Origin: JBLNBQ01 sp050260095
GTDB lineage: Bacteria > Bacillota > UBA5301 > DYFA01
Reading direction: 5' to 3'
Assembly (NCBI GenBank): GCA_050260095.1
Contig: JBLNBQ010000142.1
Coordinates: 10,729 to 74,728 of the forward strand
Length of the DNA: 64,000 bases
Shown here: positions 37,602 to 46,362 of the stretch, in pieces
Layout: every line of letters starts with the position of its first letter
Numbering within the stretch: position 1 is the first letter of the stretch
Notes under the pieces: model-generated
Told to the model about the DNA's origin: nothing
The model's database searches: none
Seen by the model: only the letters and a program-made list of their open reading frames with translations
Translations under genes and position numbers: made by a program

Positions 37602-38393
37602 GTGATCAGAGTCCTCATCGCGGATAACAACGTCGAGCTTTGCACCATCTTGAACCGGTTCTTCGAGAAGCTCGAGGACATTCAAGTGGTCGGCACGGCC
37701 TACGACGGTGAGCAGGCTCTCCGGTTGATCCAGGAGCAGAACCCCGACGTGGTTATCCTCGATATCACCATGCCGGTTCTCGATGGTTTGGCGGTGCTGG
37801 AGCGTTTGCCATCCCTCGGTCTGCCGAAGCGGCCCAAGATCATCATTTTGACCGCGTTTGGCCGGGAAGACCTGATTCTGAAGCTGACGCAACTTGGTGC
37901 GGACTATTACGTGGTCAAGCCGTTCGACATGGACGTGCTGGTCACCCGCATCCGTCAGTTCGCCGAAGACACCGCCCCGCTCATCAAAGAGGGCGGCGGA
38001 GAGTTCCCGCCGGCGGCCGCCCCGGGCGGCAAGCGCGACCTGCTGACCCTGGTCACGGAGATCATCCATCTGATGGGGATTCCCGCCCACTTCAAAGGGT
38101 ACAACTACATCCGGGATGCCGTCATGATGGTGCTGGAGGAGGATTCGACGCTGGGGGGCAACCTCACGAAGGTGCTCTACCCGCGCATCGCTCAGAAGTA
38201 CGGCACGACCACCGGCGGGGTGGAGGCGGCCATCCGCAACGCCATCCTCACGGCCTGGGAGCACGGAAACCGGGCGTACATCTCCGGCATCGTCGGCAAG
38301 TCCGCGATCTCGACGAAGGGCAAGTTCCCGTCGAACTCGCTTCTGATCGCCAAGATCGCCGACCAGCTCCGGGTGAAGCTGCGGGCCGGTTGA
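37602..38393 (+). CDS. spo0A: Spo0A-type sporulation response regulator (divergent)
   Basis: Master regulator family for entry into sporulation. It is 263 aa, with the receiver at 1-120, a linker and the Spo0A C-terminal DNA-binding domain at 144-263. The phosphoacceptor is Asp54 (LDITMP), with Thr84 (LTAFG) and Lys106 (VVKPFD). The N-terminal acidic pair is Asp8-Asn9 rather than Asp-Asp. The C-terminal domain keeps GYNYIRDAV, TKVLYPRIAQKY and GNRAYISGIVG. The recognition helix reads TTTGGVEAAIRNAI (202-215), where typical Spo0A has a Ser-Arg-Val-Glu-Arg-Ala-Ile-Arg pattern, so two arginines are absent. It lies between rsmB and a tRNA, not after spoIVB as usual. GTG start after GGGGGGAGGAGGAG. 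Confidence 0.88.
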   Translation: MIRVLIADNNVELCTILNRFFEKLEDIQVVGTAYDGEQALRLIQEQNPDVVILDITMPVLDGLAVLERLPSLGLPKRPKIIILTAFGREDLILKLTQLGADYYVVKPFDMDVLVTRIRQFAEDTAPLIKEGGGEFPPAAAPGGKRDLLTLVTEIIHLMGIPAHFKGYNYIRDAVMMVLEEDSTLGGNLTKVLYPRIAQKYGTTTGGVEAAIRNAILTAWEHGNRAYISGIVGKSAISTKGKFPSNSLLIAKIADQLRVKLRAG

Positions 38394-38418
38394 GCCCCAA
38401 AGACGCAGGGCAGAAAAA

Positions 38419-38449
38419 AACCGGGCCGGGGTTTGACCCTGGCCCGGTT
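38419..38449. terminator. Bidirectional intrinsic terminator between spo0A and tRNA-Pro
   Basis: Stem AACCGGGCC (38419-38427) with GGCCCGGTT (38441-38449), extended inward by GGG/CCC. On the reverse strand it is followed by a long T run (complement of the A run 38414-38420), a strong terminator for the tRNA. On the forward strand only TGCTCTAT follows, so it is weaker for spo0A. Confidence 0.85.
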
Positions 38450-38479
38450 GCTCTATGTGAAGGCTTCTGCTATCTTAAA

Positions 38480-38556
<77 letters not shown>

Positions 38557-38570
38557 CAGCGACATCTGTA

Positions 38571-38599
38571 ATTCTAACGTATGGCGTCCGGACTGTCAA
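38571..38599 (-). promoter_or_regulatory. Sigma-A promoter of tRNA-Pro
   Basis: On the reverse strand TTGACA (38599-38594), a 17-bp spacer and TAGAAT (38576-38571). The start point would be about 8 bp before the mature tRNA 5' end. It is the best promoter match in the window. Confidence 0.85.
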
Positions 38600-38703
38600 C
38601 CACGGAGAAAAGTTCTGGTTCCCTGGAATGAGCGCCAAGGAGGGAGCAGTCTGAACGAGCACGGTGCGGTGGTGGCGCAGGGGCACGCCGGGAGGGCAGC
38701 GGA

Positions 38704-39756
38704 GTGAGTCAGTGGACAGTGCTTGGGCTGACGCGGGAGGAACTGGCCGGCGCGTTGGCGGAACTGGGGGAGCCGCCCTACCGGGCCGGGCAGGTGATGG
38801 AGTGGGCTTACCGCCGGGGCGCCCGCGACTTTTCGGCAATGACGAACTTGCCGAAGCGCCTGCGGGAAGGGCTCACGGCGGTGGCCAGGGTCGGCCGGCT
38901 CACGCCCGTGACCGTGCAGCGGTCCCGGGAGGATGGGACGGCGAAAGTCCTTCTTCGCCTGGACGACGGGGAGACCGTGGAGGCGGTCCTCCTGCCCCAC
39001 GACTACGGGGTGAGCGCCTGCGTGTCGAGCCAGGTCGGGTGTGCGATGGGATGCGCCTTTTGCGCCTCGACGCGCAACGGGCTTAAGCGCAACCTCACGG
39101 CCGGCGAGATGGTGGCCGAGGTGCTGGAAGTGCAGGCGCTTGCCGGACCGGAGACCCGGGTGAGCCACGTGGTGATCATGGGCACCGGCGAGCCGCTCCT
39201 CAACCTGGACGAGGTGCTGCGCTTCCTTCATCTGCTCCACGCGGAGGAAGGGCTGGGCATCAGCTATCGCAACCTGACGCTTTCGACATGCGGCCTGGTG
39301 CCCGAGATGCGTCGCCTCGCCAGCGAGGGCCTGCCGCTCACGCTCGCTGTCTCCTTGCATGCACCCAACGATGAACTCCGCTCCCGGCTGATGCCGGTGA
39401 ACCGCAGGTACCCCCTGGCGGAGCTGCTGCCCGCCTGCGCCGAGTACGGACGAGTGACCGGCCGCCGGGTGACCTTCGAGTACGCGCTCATCGCCGGAGT
39501 CAACGACCGGCCGCACCAGGCCCGGGAGTTGGCGGGGCGCCTTAAGGGGATGCTCTGCCACGTGAACCTCATCCCGCTCAACGCCGTGCCCGAAACCGGC
39601 CTTGAGAGGAGTTCGCCGGAGAGGGTCGAAGAATTCAGAAGCATTCTGGCAGAGGCGGGGATTTCGGTGACGGTGCGCCGGGAGATGGGCGCCGACATCG
39701 AAGCGGCCTGCGGTCAGCTGCGCCGGAGGGTGCTGGAGGGCGGTGAGCAGACGTGA
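38704..39756 (+). CDS. rlmN: 23S rRNA (adenine-2503-C2) / tRNA methyltransferase RlmN
   Basis: Radical-SAM enzyme that methylates A2503 of 23S rRNA and A37 of some tRNAs. It is 350 aa. The cluster motif is CAMGCAFC near residue 112, the SAM site MGTGEPLLN near residue 160, and the second methyl-carrying Cys is in EAACGQLRRR near the C-terminus. The GTG at 38704 starts a long collinear run through rpe. The stop overlaps the next gene's GTG start. It occupies the position of Bacillus yloN. Confidence 0.96.
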   Translation: MSQWTVLGLTREELAGALAELGEPPYRAGQVMEWAYRRGARDFSAMTNLPKRLREGLTAVARVGRLTPVTVQRSREDGTAKVLLRLDDGETVEAVLLPHDYGVSACVSSQVGCAMGCAFCASTRNGLKRNLTAGEMVAEVLEVQALAGPETRVSHVVIMGTGEPLLNLDEVLRFLHLLHAEEGLGISYRNLTLSTCGLVPEMRRLASEGLPLTLAVSLHAPNDELRSRLMPVNRRYPLAELLPACAEYGRVTGRRVTFEYALIAGVNDRPHQARELAGRLKGMLCHVNLIPLNAVPETGLERSSPERVEEFRSILAEAGISVTVRREMGADIEAACGQLRRRVLEGGEQT

Positions 39757-40526
39757 AACTGGCCGGCCGCCTGGAGGATTGGCTGCAGGAGCGGATCGAG
39801 GGTCTCTTCCGCCGGCGGCCGGGGGCCGTGCAGCCGCTGGAGATCGGGCGCCGGTTGGCGCGCCTCATGGAGTTGGAGAAGCGCGTGAGCGTCAGCGAGG
39901 TGTATGCGCCCAACGCCTTCACGGTGAAGCTGGCCCCGGCTGACCACGCCCGGCTCACCAGCCTGGAGGGGCACCTCTCCGACGAACTGGCGCGGCATCT
40001 CGCGGAGGTGGCCCGCCGGCAGGGTTACGCGCTGGTCGGGCCGCTCAGCATCGCCTGGCAGGAGGAGCCCGGCCTCGCCGAGGGAACCTTCGCCGCGGAG
40101 GCGAAGTTCGGCGAGGCGGGCGTGGCTTCTGTCCTGCCCGCAGAGCCGCCGGGCGAGGATACTCTGACCTTCCGCCGCACGGAAGGAAAAGCAGGTCCGG
40201 GGGCGGCGGGCGAGGCCGCGGTGCCGGCGCGTCCTGAGGGTCCAGCCGTGGTCGTCGTACGCGGTCCCGATCTCGGCAAGAGCCTGCGCCTGCAGCCCGG
40301 CGAGAACCGGGTCGGGCGGGGCGAGGAGAATGCGCTGGTGCTCAGCGACGCGAATGCGTCGCGCCGCCATGCGGAGTTCGTCTTCGAGGGAGGCCGCACT
40401 CGGCTGCGCGATCTCAAGAGCCGCAACGGCACCTTCCACAACGGGGTTCGGGTGAATGAAGCGGAAGTAAAGGACGGGGATGAGGTCCAGATCGGGCTCA
40501 ACACCCTCCGCTTCCGGGTGAGATAG
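39753..40526 (+). CDS. FhaA-like protein: DUF3662 domain plus FHA domain
   Basis: A 257-aa cytoplasmic phospho-threonine-binding protein. Residues ~1-115 form the DUF3662 domain found at the N-terminus of actinobacterial FhaA (EIGRRLARLMELEKRVSVSEVYAPN). A variable linker follows, then the FHA domain at ~167-257 with GRGEENALVL, ASRRHAEF and SRNGTFHNG, containing the Arg, Ser and Asn residues expected for pThr binding. In Actinobacteria this gene sits with fhaB, pstP, rodA, pbpA and pknB, and the same set follows here. Confidence 0.9.
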   Translation: MKLAGRLEDWLQERIEGLFRRRPGAVQPLEIGRRLARLMELEKRVSVSEVYAPNAFTVKLAPADHARLTSLEGHLSDELARHLAEVARRQGYALVGPLSIAWQEEPGLAEGTFAAEAKFGEAGVASVLPAEPPGEDTLTFRRTEGKAGPGAAGEAAVPARPEGPAVVVVRGPDLGKSLRLQPGENRVGRGEENALVLSDANASRRHAEFVFEGGRTRLRDLKSRNGTFHNGVRVNEAEVKDGDEVQIGLNTLRFRVR

Positions 40527-40527
40527 C

Positions 40528-41001
40528 GTGCTGGAGCTTATCTTGTGGGCCGGGCGGGCGCTGGTGCTGGTGGGCACCTTCGTGTTTCTCTGGCGAGTCG
40601 TCGGCCAGTTGCGCCTGGGGGTTGCCGGCGTCGCGGCCGCGGAGACAGGCGCTGCGTTCCGGGAGGGGGCCCGGGAGGGGCGCTTGGTCCTGGTGCAGGA
40701 CAACTGCGTCGACGGGCTGGTGATACCCGCGGAAGACCGCCGGCTTAGGCTGGGGGACGTCCTCGCGCTGGGGGAGGAGACCACGCTCGGGCGCGACGAG
40801 GCCAACGACGTGGTGGTCGGCGACCGTTTCACCTCTGGACGTCATGCGCGGATTTTCCGGCGCGAGGAAGCCTACTGGGTGGAAGACCTCGGGAGCAAGA
40901 ACGGTACCCTCCTCAACGGACACCGCCTTACCCGGCCTCAGCGTCTGGTGAGCGGCGACCGAGTAACGGTTGGAAGCTGCAGTTTTCGTTTCATGGGGTG
41001 A
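40528..41001 (+). CDS. FhaB-like membrane-anchored FHA protein
   Basis: A 157-aa protein with one N-terminal membrane segment (about residues 4-24), a linker, and an FHA domain at about 75-157. The pThr-binding residues are in TLGRDEANDV, TSGRHARIF and SKNGTLLNG. It is 1 bp after the first FHA gene. It is likely to recruit phosphorylated partners of PrkC to the membrane, by analogy with FhaB (FipA) of mycobacteria. The specific partner is not shown by the sequence. Confidence 0.88.
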   Translation: MLELILWAGRALVLVGTFVFLWRVVGQLRLGVAGVAAAETGAAFREGAREGRLVLVQDNCVDGLVIPAEDRRLRLGDVLALGEETTLGRDEANDVVVGDRFTSGRHARIFRREEAYWVEDLGSKNGTLLNGHRLTRPQRLVSGDRVTVGSCSFRFMG

Positions 41002-41006
41002 CGGGG

Positions 41007-41789
41007 ATGAGAGTGGGGGCGAAGTCTGATCCTGGCCTGGTGCGGCCCACCAACGAAGACCGTTACGGCGTGCTGCCGGGCTTGCTCGTGGTCGCCGACG
41101 GGATGGGCGGCGTCCAGGCCGGAGAGGTCGCCAGCCAGATGGTGGTCGACCGGCTGATGACCTATCCCTTCGAGGCGCCGGGGCCGGAGGAGCTGAAGGC
41201 CGCGGTGGCAGAGGCCAACCTGGCCATCTTCCGGGCGGCCGGAGAGCGTCCCGAGTGGCACGGGATGGGGACCACGGTGACGGCGGCGCTCCTGCGGGAA
41301 GACCGGTGCTTCATCGCGCAGGTCGGCGATAGCCGGGCTTATCTCATCCGGGATGGCGAGATCAGGCGCCTGACCAACGACCATTCCCTGGTTGGCGAGC
41401 TCCTGCGCAACGGCTCGATCTCTCCCCAGGAAGCCATGCTCCACCCCCAGCGCAACCTCTTGACCCGGGCGCTCGGCACTTCGGCGGAAGTCTTGGTCGA
41501 CCTGGTCGAGGTGGGCCTGATGTTCGACGACATCCTCGTGCTCTGCACCGACGGCCTCACGGGGCTCGTCCCCGACGAGGAACTGATGGCGGAGGTTCTC
41601 CGGCACGCCGATCCCCAGGCGGCCGCCGAAGGGCTGGTCGGGCTGGCGAACGCGCGCGGCGGCACCGACAACATCACGGTGATCGTCGCGCACCTGCTGC
41701 CACCGGCTCTCGGCCTGTCCCCGGGCGCTGAGGCGAGCGCGGAAGACCTGGAGAGCCTGCTCGCCTTGGAGGGCGTGAGCGTACGGTGA
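41007..41789 (+). CDS. prpC: PP2C-type Ser/Thr protein phosphatase PrpC/PstP
   Basis: Metal-dependent phosphatase opposing PrkC. It is 260 aa, without a membrane segment. The PPM motifs are SDPGLVRPTNEDRYG near residue 9, VVADGMGGVQAGEVAS near residue 28, QVGDSRAYLIRDGEIRRLTNDHS near residue 105, LCTDGLTGLV near residue 180 and the final TDNITVIV. I use the ATG at 41007; a GTG at 40998 overlapping the previous stop is possible. The stop overlaps the SEDS gene start (GTGA). Confidence 0.95.
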   Translation: MRVGAKSDPGLVRPTNEDRYGVLPGLLVVADGMGGVQAGEVASQMVVDRLMTYPFEAPGPEELKAAVAEANLAIFRAAGERPEWHGMGTTVTAALLREDRCFIAQVGDSRAYLIRDGEIRRLTNDHSLVGELLRNGSISPQEAMLHPQRNLLTRALGTSAEVLVDLVEVGLMFDDILVLCTDGLTGLVPDEELMAEVLRHADPQAAAEGLVGLANARGGTDNITVIVAHLLPPALGLSPGAEASAEDLESLLALEGVSVR

Positions 41790-43072
41790 GTCGCGCCACA
41801 GAGCGCCGCCTGTTGGTGAGCGCCTTGGGCCTGGTGGCCGGTGCGGCTCTCCTGCTGGCGGTTCACCGGCCCGGTTCCCGCGGCGCGCTGCTCCTCTTCG
41901 TTGCGGCATACGCGGCGTGCTTGTTCGCGGCCCATCTGTCGCTCCTCCGCCTGGCTCCGTCGGCCGACGAGTTCCTGCTGCCGCTGACCGGTCTGGTCGG
42001 CGGCTTCGGTTTGCTCACCCTGTGGCGCCTTCAACCGGGCACCGCCTGGCTCCAGCTCGCCTGGGACGGGCTGGGACTCGCGGTGGCGCTCGCCGGGGGC
42101 GCTGTCTTCCGGTCGTACCGGCGGCTGGCCGCCTACCGCTATGTTGCGGGGGTGGGCGGACTCCTCTTGGTCGCGGTCACGCTGCTCTTCGGCCGAACCG
42201 TCGGCGGCGCCCGGGCCTGGCTCGCCTTCGGGCCGCTGCACTTCGAGCCCTCGGAAGTCACCAAGGTGCTGCTCGTGCTCTTTCTCGCCGGGTACCTCGA
42301 CGAAACGAAAGAGCTGCTCGCCGTGCCCGGCACCCCTTCCCGGTGGGGCATCAGGTGGCCTAACATGCGGTACCTCGGGCCCGTGCTCCTGTTCTGGGGC
42401 GTAGCGATGCTCTTGCTGGTCGGGCAGAACGACCTGGGCGCCGCCCTGCTCTTCTTCGGCATTTTCCTCTCGCAGCTCTACGTGGCGACCGGGCGCCGCG
42501 CGTACGTCGGCGTCGCTCTTCTTCTGGCAGCGGCGGGCGGCTTGGCCGCCTACCGGATCATCCCGCACGTCCGCCTGCGGGTCGCCCTCTGGCTGAACCC
42601 GTGGAGCGACCTTCACGGACGGGGCTACCAAACCGTGGCCTCGCTCTTCTCTCTGGCCGCGGGGGGGATCTGGGGCACCGGCATCGGGGGCGGCCGGCCC
42701 GACCTGATCCCGGCGGTCACCACCGACTACGCCGTCGTTGCCTGGGCCGAGGAGTGGGGTTTCCTGGGGACGGCCGCCCTGATCCTGCTCTTTCTCACGC
42801 TCGTCGCCCGCGCGGTGCAGATCGCCCTGGCGGCCCCCGACGACTACGGACTGCTTTTGGGCACCGGGCTGGCGACCATCCTGGCGATCCAAGGCGCCAC
42901 CATCCTGGGCGGGCTGCTCAGGCTCTTCCCGCTCACCGGCATCACCATGCCTTTCTTCAGCTACGGCGGGACCGCCGCCCTGACCGACTTCATGATCCTC
43001 GGACTCCTGGGCCTGATCTCGGCGGAGAGGGGGCGAGCCGTTGAGCCGGCGGATGGCGCGGGCGGTCCATAA
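41786..43072 (+). CDS. SEDS-family peptidoglycan glycosyltransferase (FtsW/RodA/SpoVE type)
   Basis: Polytopic membrane protein of 428 aa with about ten hydrophobic segments, polymerising lipid II glycan with a partner class B PBP. The motifs are GGARAWLAFGPLHFEPSEVTKV near residue 140, GQNDLGAALLFFGIFL near residue 212, GRGYQTVASLFSLAAGGIWGTG near residue 275 and the C-terminal GITMPFFSYGGTAALTDF. It overlaps prpC by 4 bp and the PBP gene by 32 bp. Family comparison alone does not separate division, elongation and spore roles; the position matches actinobacterial rodA. Confidence 0.92.
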   Translation: MSRATERRLLVSALGLVAGAALLLAVHRPGSRGALLLFVAAYAACLFAAHLSLLRLAPSADEFLLPLTGLVGGFGLLTLWRLQPGTAWLQLAWDGLGLAVALAGGAVFRSYRRLAAYRYVAGVGGLLLVAVTLLFGRTVGGARAWLAFGPLHFEPSEVTKVLLVLFLAGYLDETKELLAVPGTPSRWGIRWPNMRYLGPVLLFWGVAMLLLVGQNDLGAALLFFGIFLSQLYVATGRRAYVGVALLLAAAGGLAAYRIIPHVRLRVALWLNPWSDLHGRGYQTVASLFSLAAGGIWGTGIGGGRPDLIPAVTTDYAVVAWAEEWGFLGTAALILLFLTLVARAVQIALAAPDDYGLLLGTGLATILAIQGATILGGLLRLFPLTGITMPFFSYGGTAALTDFMILGLLGLISAERGRAVEPADGAGGP

Positions 43073-44453
43073 CCTGTTTTTGATCTTCACCGCTTTCTGC
43101 GTGCTCGCCGTGGGCTCCGCCGCCTACTGGCAGATCTGGCGCGGGCCTTCGCTGCGCGCCGACGCCCGCAACCCGCGGCTGCGCTATGAGGCCCCGGCCC
43201 GGCGAGGAGGAATCCTGTCGGCGGACGGCGAAGTGCTGGTCCAAAGCGTGCGGGCGTCCGACGGGCGCTGGGTCAGGGTGTATACGGCCTATCCGGGCCT
43301 CGCCCAGACCCTCGGCTACGTCTCTCCGCGCTACGGCGTCTCCGGGCTCGAGGCCGCCTACGATGGGCACCTCCGAGGCGTCGAGCCGGTGACCCGGGCG
43401 ATGGCGCTGGTGGCTAGCCTCCGGGGGGGTGGGGGTGGCAGCCCGTACGTGCGCACGACCATCCGCAGTTCCGTGCAGGCCGTGGCCGAGCGTTGGATGG
43501 CGGGGCGTCGCGGCGCGCTGGTAGCCGTCGACCCTCGCACCGGGGCGATCCTGGCGCTCGTGAGCCTGCCGGGCTTCGCTCCGGGTGAGGTCGAGCCCGC
43601 GTGGGACCGGCTGGTGGCCCGGGCCGACAGTCCCCTCTTGAACAGAGCGCTGAGCGGGCTGTACCCGCCCGGCTCGGTCTTCAAGCCCGTGGTCGCTTTG
43701 GCCGCGCTTGAGGCCGCCAAGACCCATCCCGCCGAAGTCTTTCGCTGCACCGGCCGGCGCCAGGTCGACGGGCAGGTGATCACCGACCTGAACGGAGCGG
43801 TTCACGGGCGGATTTCCCTGCCTGAAGCGATGCGCGTTTCATGCAACTATGTCTTTTCCGGTTTGGCGATGCGCCTGAGCCCGGGGGCGCTCGCCGGGGC
43901 GACCCGGCGTTACGGCGTGTTGGCGCCGGCCGCGGTGGGTTTGCCGTCGGCCGCCGGGCGCTTTCCGGCCGCGGGCGACCTGCGGCAGAGGGACCTCGCT
44001 GAACTCGGCATCGGCCAAGGAAGCCTGTTGGTCACCCCGCTGGGCTTGGCGCGGTTTGCGGCGACGCTGGCCCGGGGCGGGGTGCGGGTGGAACCGCGGC
44101 TGGTGGAACGGTTGGGCGTGTCCGGGGGCCTCGAATGGGCGCCGGGCTGGCGAGCGTGGCGGGCCGCGCCGCGCGTGGTGGCCGCCGAGGCCGCGGCCGA
44201 GGTCGGGGAGATGCTCGCCGGAGTCGTGCGCAGCGGCACCGGTTGGCGCGCCGCGCTTCCGGGTGCGGGCGTCGCCGGCAAGACGGGTTCCGCCGAGAAC
44301 CCCCATGGTCCGCCGCACGCCTGGTTCATCGGCTACGCTCCGGCGGAACGGCCGCAAGTGGCCGTGGCGGTGGTGATCGAAAACGGAGGCCTGGGTGGAG
44401 AGGTGGCGGCGCCGGTGGCCCGGGAAGTCATCGCGGCGGCGCTGAAGCATTGA
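43041..44453 (+). CDS. Class B penicillin-binding protein (PbpA-like transpeptidase)
   Basis: A 470-aa cell-wall cross-linking enzyme with one N-terminal membrane anchor (about residues 9-29). The transpeptidase motifs are the SxxK serine in PPGSVFKPV near residue 213, the SxN motif in RVSCNYVF near residue 272, and KTG in AGKTGSAEN near residue 413. It is shorter than typical PBP2 and close to actinobacterial PbpA in length. The TTG start at 43041 is 6 nt from GAGAGGGGG; an ATG at 43053 lacks spacing. A glycine-rich stretch (GGGGGS near residue 131) is encoded by two long G runs. Confidence 0.92.
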   Translation: MSRRMARAVHNLFLIFTAFCVLAVGSAAYWQIWRGPSLRADARNPRLRYEAPARRGGILSADGEVLVQSVRASDGRWVRVYTAYPGLAQTLGYVSPRYGVSGLEAAYDGHLRGVEPVTRAMALVASLRGGGGGSPYVRTTIRSSVQAVAERWMAGRRGALVAVDPRTGAILALVSLPGFAPGEVEPAWDRLVARADSPLLNRALSGLYPPGSVFKPVVALAALEAAKTHPAEVFRCTGRRQVDGQVITDLNGAVHGRISLPEAMRVSCNYVFSGLAMRLSPGALAGATRRYGVLAPAAVGLPSAAGRFPAAGDLRQRDLAELGIGQGSLLVTPLGLARFAATLARGGVRVEPRLVERLGVSGGLEWAPGWRAWRAAPRVVAAEAAAEVGEMLAGVVRSGTGWRAALPGAGVAGKTGSAENPHGPPHAWFIGYAPAERPQVAVAVVIENGGLGGEVAAPVAREVIAAALKH

Positions 44454-44463
44454 GGTGGTGCGT

Positions 44464-46359
44464 GTGGGCGAGAGGTCGCTGACCAGCCGTTACCAATTGA
44501 TTGAGAAGATCGGCGAGGGCGGCATGGCTCTGGTGTACCGGGGCCTGGATACGCTGCTTCACCGCGAAGTTGCGATCAAGGTGCTGCGGGAGCAGTACGC
44601 CTCCGACGAGCAGTTCGTCGAGCGTTTCCGTCGCGAGGCGCAGGCGGCCGCGAGCCTGTCCCATCCCAATGTGGTCAACATCTACGATGTCGGTGAGGTC
44701 GACGGCACGCACTTCATCGTCATGGAATACGTGCACGGCCGCAGCCTGCGGCGCGTGATCCAAGAAGAAGGGCAACTCTCGCCCGCCCGCGCTGCCCGCT
44801 ATGCGCTGCAGATCTGTGAGGCCCTGCAGGCCGCGCACGACCATGGCCTGGTCCACCGCGACATCAAACCCCACAACATCCTTATCACCCCCGACGACCG
44901 GGTGAAGGTGACCGACTTCGGCATCGCCCGGGCGGCTTCGAGTTCGACGCTCACGCAGACCGGGATCATCATCGGGTCGGTGCACTACTTCTCGCCCGAA
45001 CAGGCGAAAGGGGTCAACACCGGGCCGCAGTCCGATCTTTACTCCCTGGGCATCGTCCTCTACGAGATGCTCACCGGCGAAGTCCCCTTTTCGGGCGAAT
45101 CGCCCATCGCGGTAGCGCTTAAGCAGATCGAGGAACCGGCGCCTTTGGTGACCGACAAGCGGCCCGACTGCCCCGCGGCCCTCGGGCGCATCGTTGAGAA
45201 GGCACTCGTCAAGGATACAGGGACACGCTATCGCGACGCGGCGCAGATGGCCGCCGACCTGCGGCGGTTCCTTTGGACGGTCGAGCCGGAGCGCCCCGAA
45301 GAGGCCGACGCGTACGCGACCCGCATGCTCAGCGCTGGTGAGTGGCAGAGCGGCGCGGTCGGCCGCGGCCGGGAGGCGCGCCACCGCCGCCGCGGCGGCC
45401 CGTGGCTGTGGGTGGCGCTGGTCGCCGTGGCCTTGGCCGCCGGGGCAGGGGCGGTTCCGTTCCTCCGGGGCTGGTTCGTGGTCCCGGAGGTGCCGGTGCC
45501 CGATCTCACCGGAAAGCCGGTGGAGGAGGCGCGGCGGATGCTGGCCGACCGGCGGCTCACCCTGGAGATCGCCGGGCGCGCCTTTCACGAGCAGATACCG
45601 GTCGACCACGTGATCTCCCAGGATCCGCTGCCCAGCCGCACCGTCAAGGTCAACCGGAGCGTGCGCGTCACGGTCAGCAAGGGCCCGGAGTTGGTGGTCG
45701 TGCCCGATCTGACCGGACAGGACTTGCGGGAGGCCGAGGTAACGCTCTCCCAGGTCGGGTTGCGGATCGGAGAGCGAACCGACGGCTTTTCGACGGAGAT
45801 CCAGCCCGGCTTCATCATGGGTCAGGACCCGCCGCCTTTCGGGCGCCTGGAGAAGGGGCTTCCGGTTAACCTCGTCATCAGCCGGGGTCCGTCCCCGACC
45901 ACTGCCACGCTCATGCCGAATCTCATGGGCATGAGTTATGACGAAGCCACGGCCTTGCTCTCGTCCCTGGGCTTGACCGTCGGCCGGGTGATCCAGGAGG
46001 TGCGGCCGGCCAACGCTTTCCGGCCCGGGACAGTGCTTGACCAGAACCCCGCGCCCGAGACGCCGGTGACGTCGGGCACGGCGGTGGACCTGGTGGTCAG
46101 CCGGGCTCCCGGGCAGGAGACGGCGCTCCCGGGCGCCGCTCGGGTGAAGCGCGCCACCGTCACCGTGACCGTGCCGCCCGGCCCGCCGGAGCAGGTCGTC
46201 AGCATCACGGTAATCGACGCGCAGGGGTCGCGCGAGGTCTACCGGCAGACCCATGCCCCGGCAGACCGGGTTGTCCGCCAGGTGCAGGGCGTAGGCGACC
46301 GGCTCAAGGTCAGAGTGTACCTGGATGGGGTTCTGGCCAAGGAAGAAACGATGGAGTAG
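44464..46359 (+). CDS. prkC: Ser/Thr protein kinase with PASTA repeats (PrkC/PknB)
   Basis: Membrane kinase of about 631 aa sensing muropeptides or lipid II. The kinase domain covers residues ~9-275 with the glycine loop IGEGGMALVY, VAIKVL (Lys39), HRDIKPHN, DFG and a SPEQAKG segment. A basic juxtamembrane stretch (RRRGG) precedes a single membrane helix near residues 315-335. Three PASTA repeats follow, beginning VPDLTGKP, VPDLTGQD and MPNLMGMS, and then a ~75-residue beta-rich tail. The GTG at 44464 is 5 nt after GAGGTGG; an earlier GTG at 44455 overlaps that site. Confidence 0.95.
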   Translation: MGERSLTSRYQLIEKIGEGGMALVYRGLDTLLHREVAIKVLREQYASDEQFVERFRREAQAAASLSHPNVVNIYDVGEVDGTHFIVMEYVHGRSLRRVIQEEGQLSPARAARYALQICEALQAAHDHGLVHRDIKPHNILITPDDRVKVTDFGIARAASSSTLTQTGIIIGSVHYFSPEQAKGVNTGPQSDLYSLGIVLYEMLTGEVPFSGESPIAVALKQIEEPAPLVTDKRPDCPAALGRIVEKALVKDTGTRYRDAAQMAADLRRFLWTVEPERPEEADAYATRMLSAGEWQSGAVGRGREARHRRRGGPWLWVALVAVALAAGAGAVPFLRGWFVVPEVPVPDLTGKPVEEARRMLADRRLTLEIAGRAFHEQIPVDHVISQDPLPSRTVKVNRSVRVTVSKGPELVVVPDLTGQDLREAEVTLSQVGLRIGERTDGFSTEIQPGFIMGQDPPPFGRLEKGLPVNLVISRGPSPTTATLMPNLMGMSYDEATALLSSLGLTVGRVIQEVRPANAFRPGTVLDQNPAPETPVTSGTAVDLVVSRAPGQETALPGAARVKRATVTVTVPPGPPEQVVSITVIDAQGSREVYRQTHAPADRVVRQVQGVGDRLKVRVYLDGVLAKEETME

Positions 46360-46362
46360 GGG

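Noticed and set aside
38618..38660. Eight-codon leader ORF (ATG near 38628) before rlmN
   Set aside because: It has no convincing ribosome-binding site, no regulatory codon run and no attenuator-like structure behind it.
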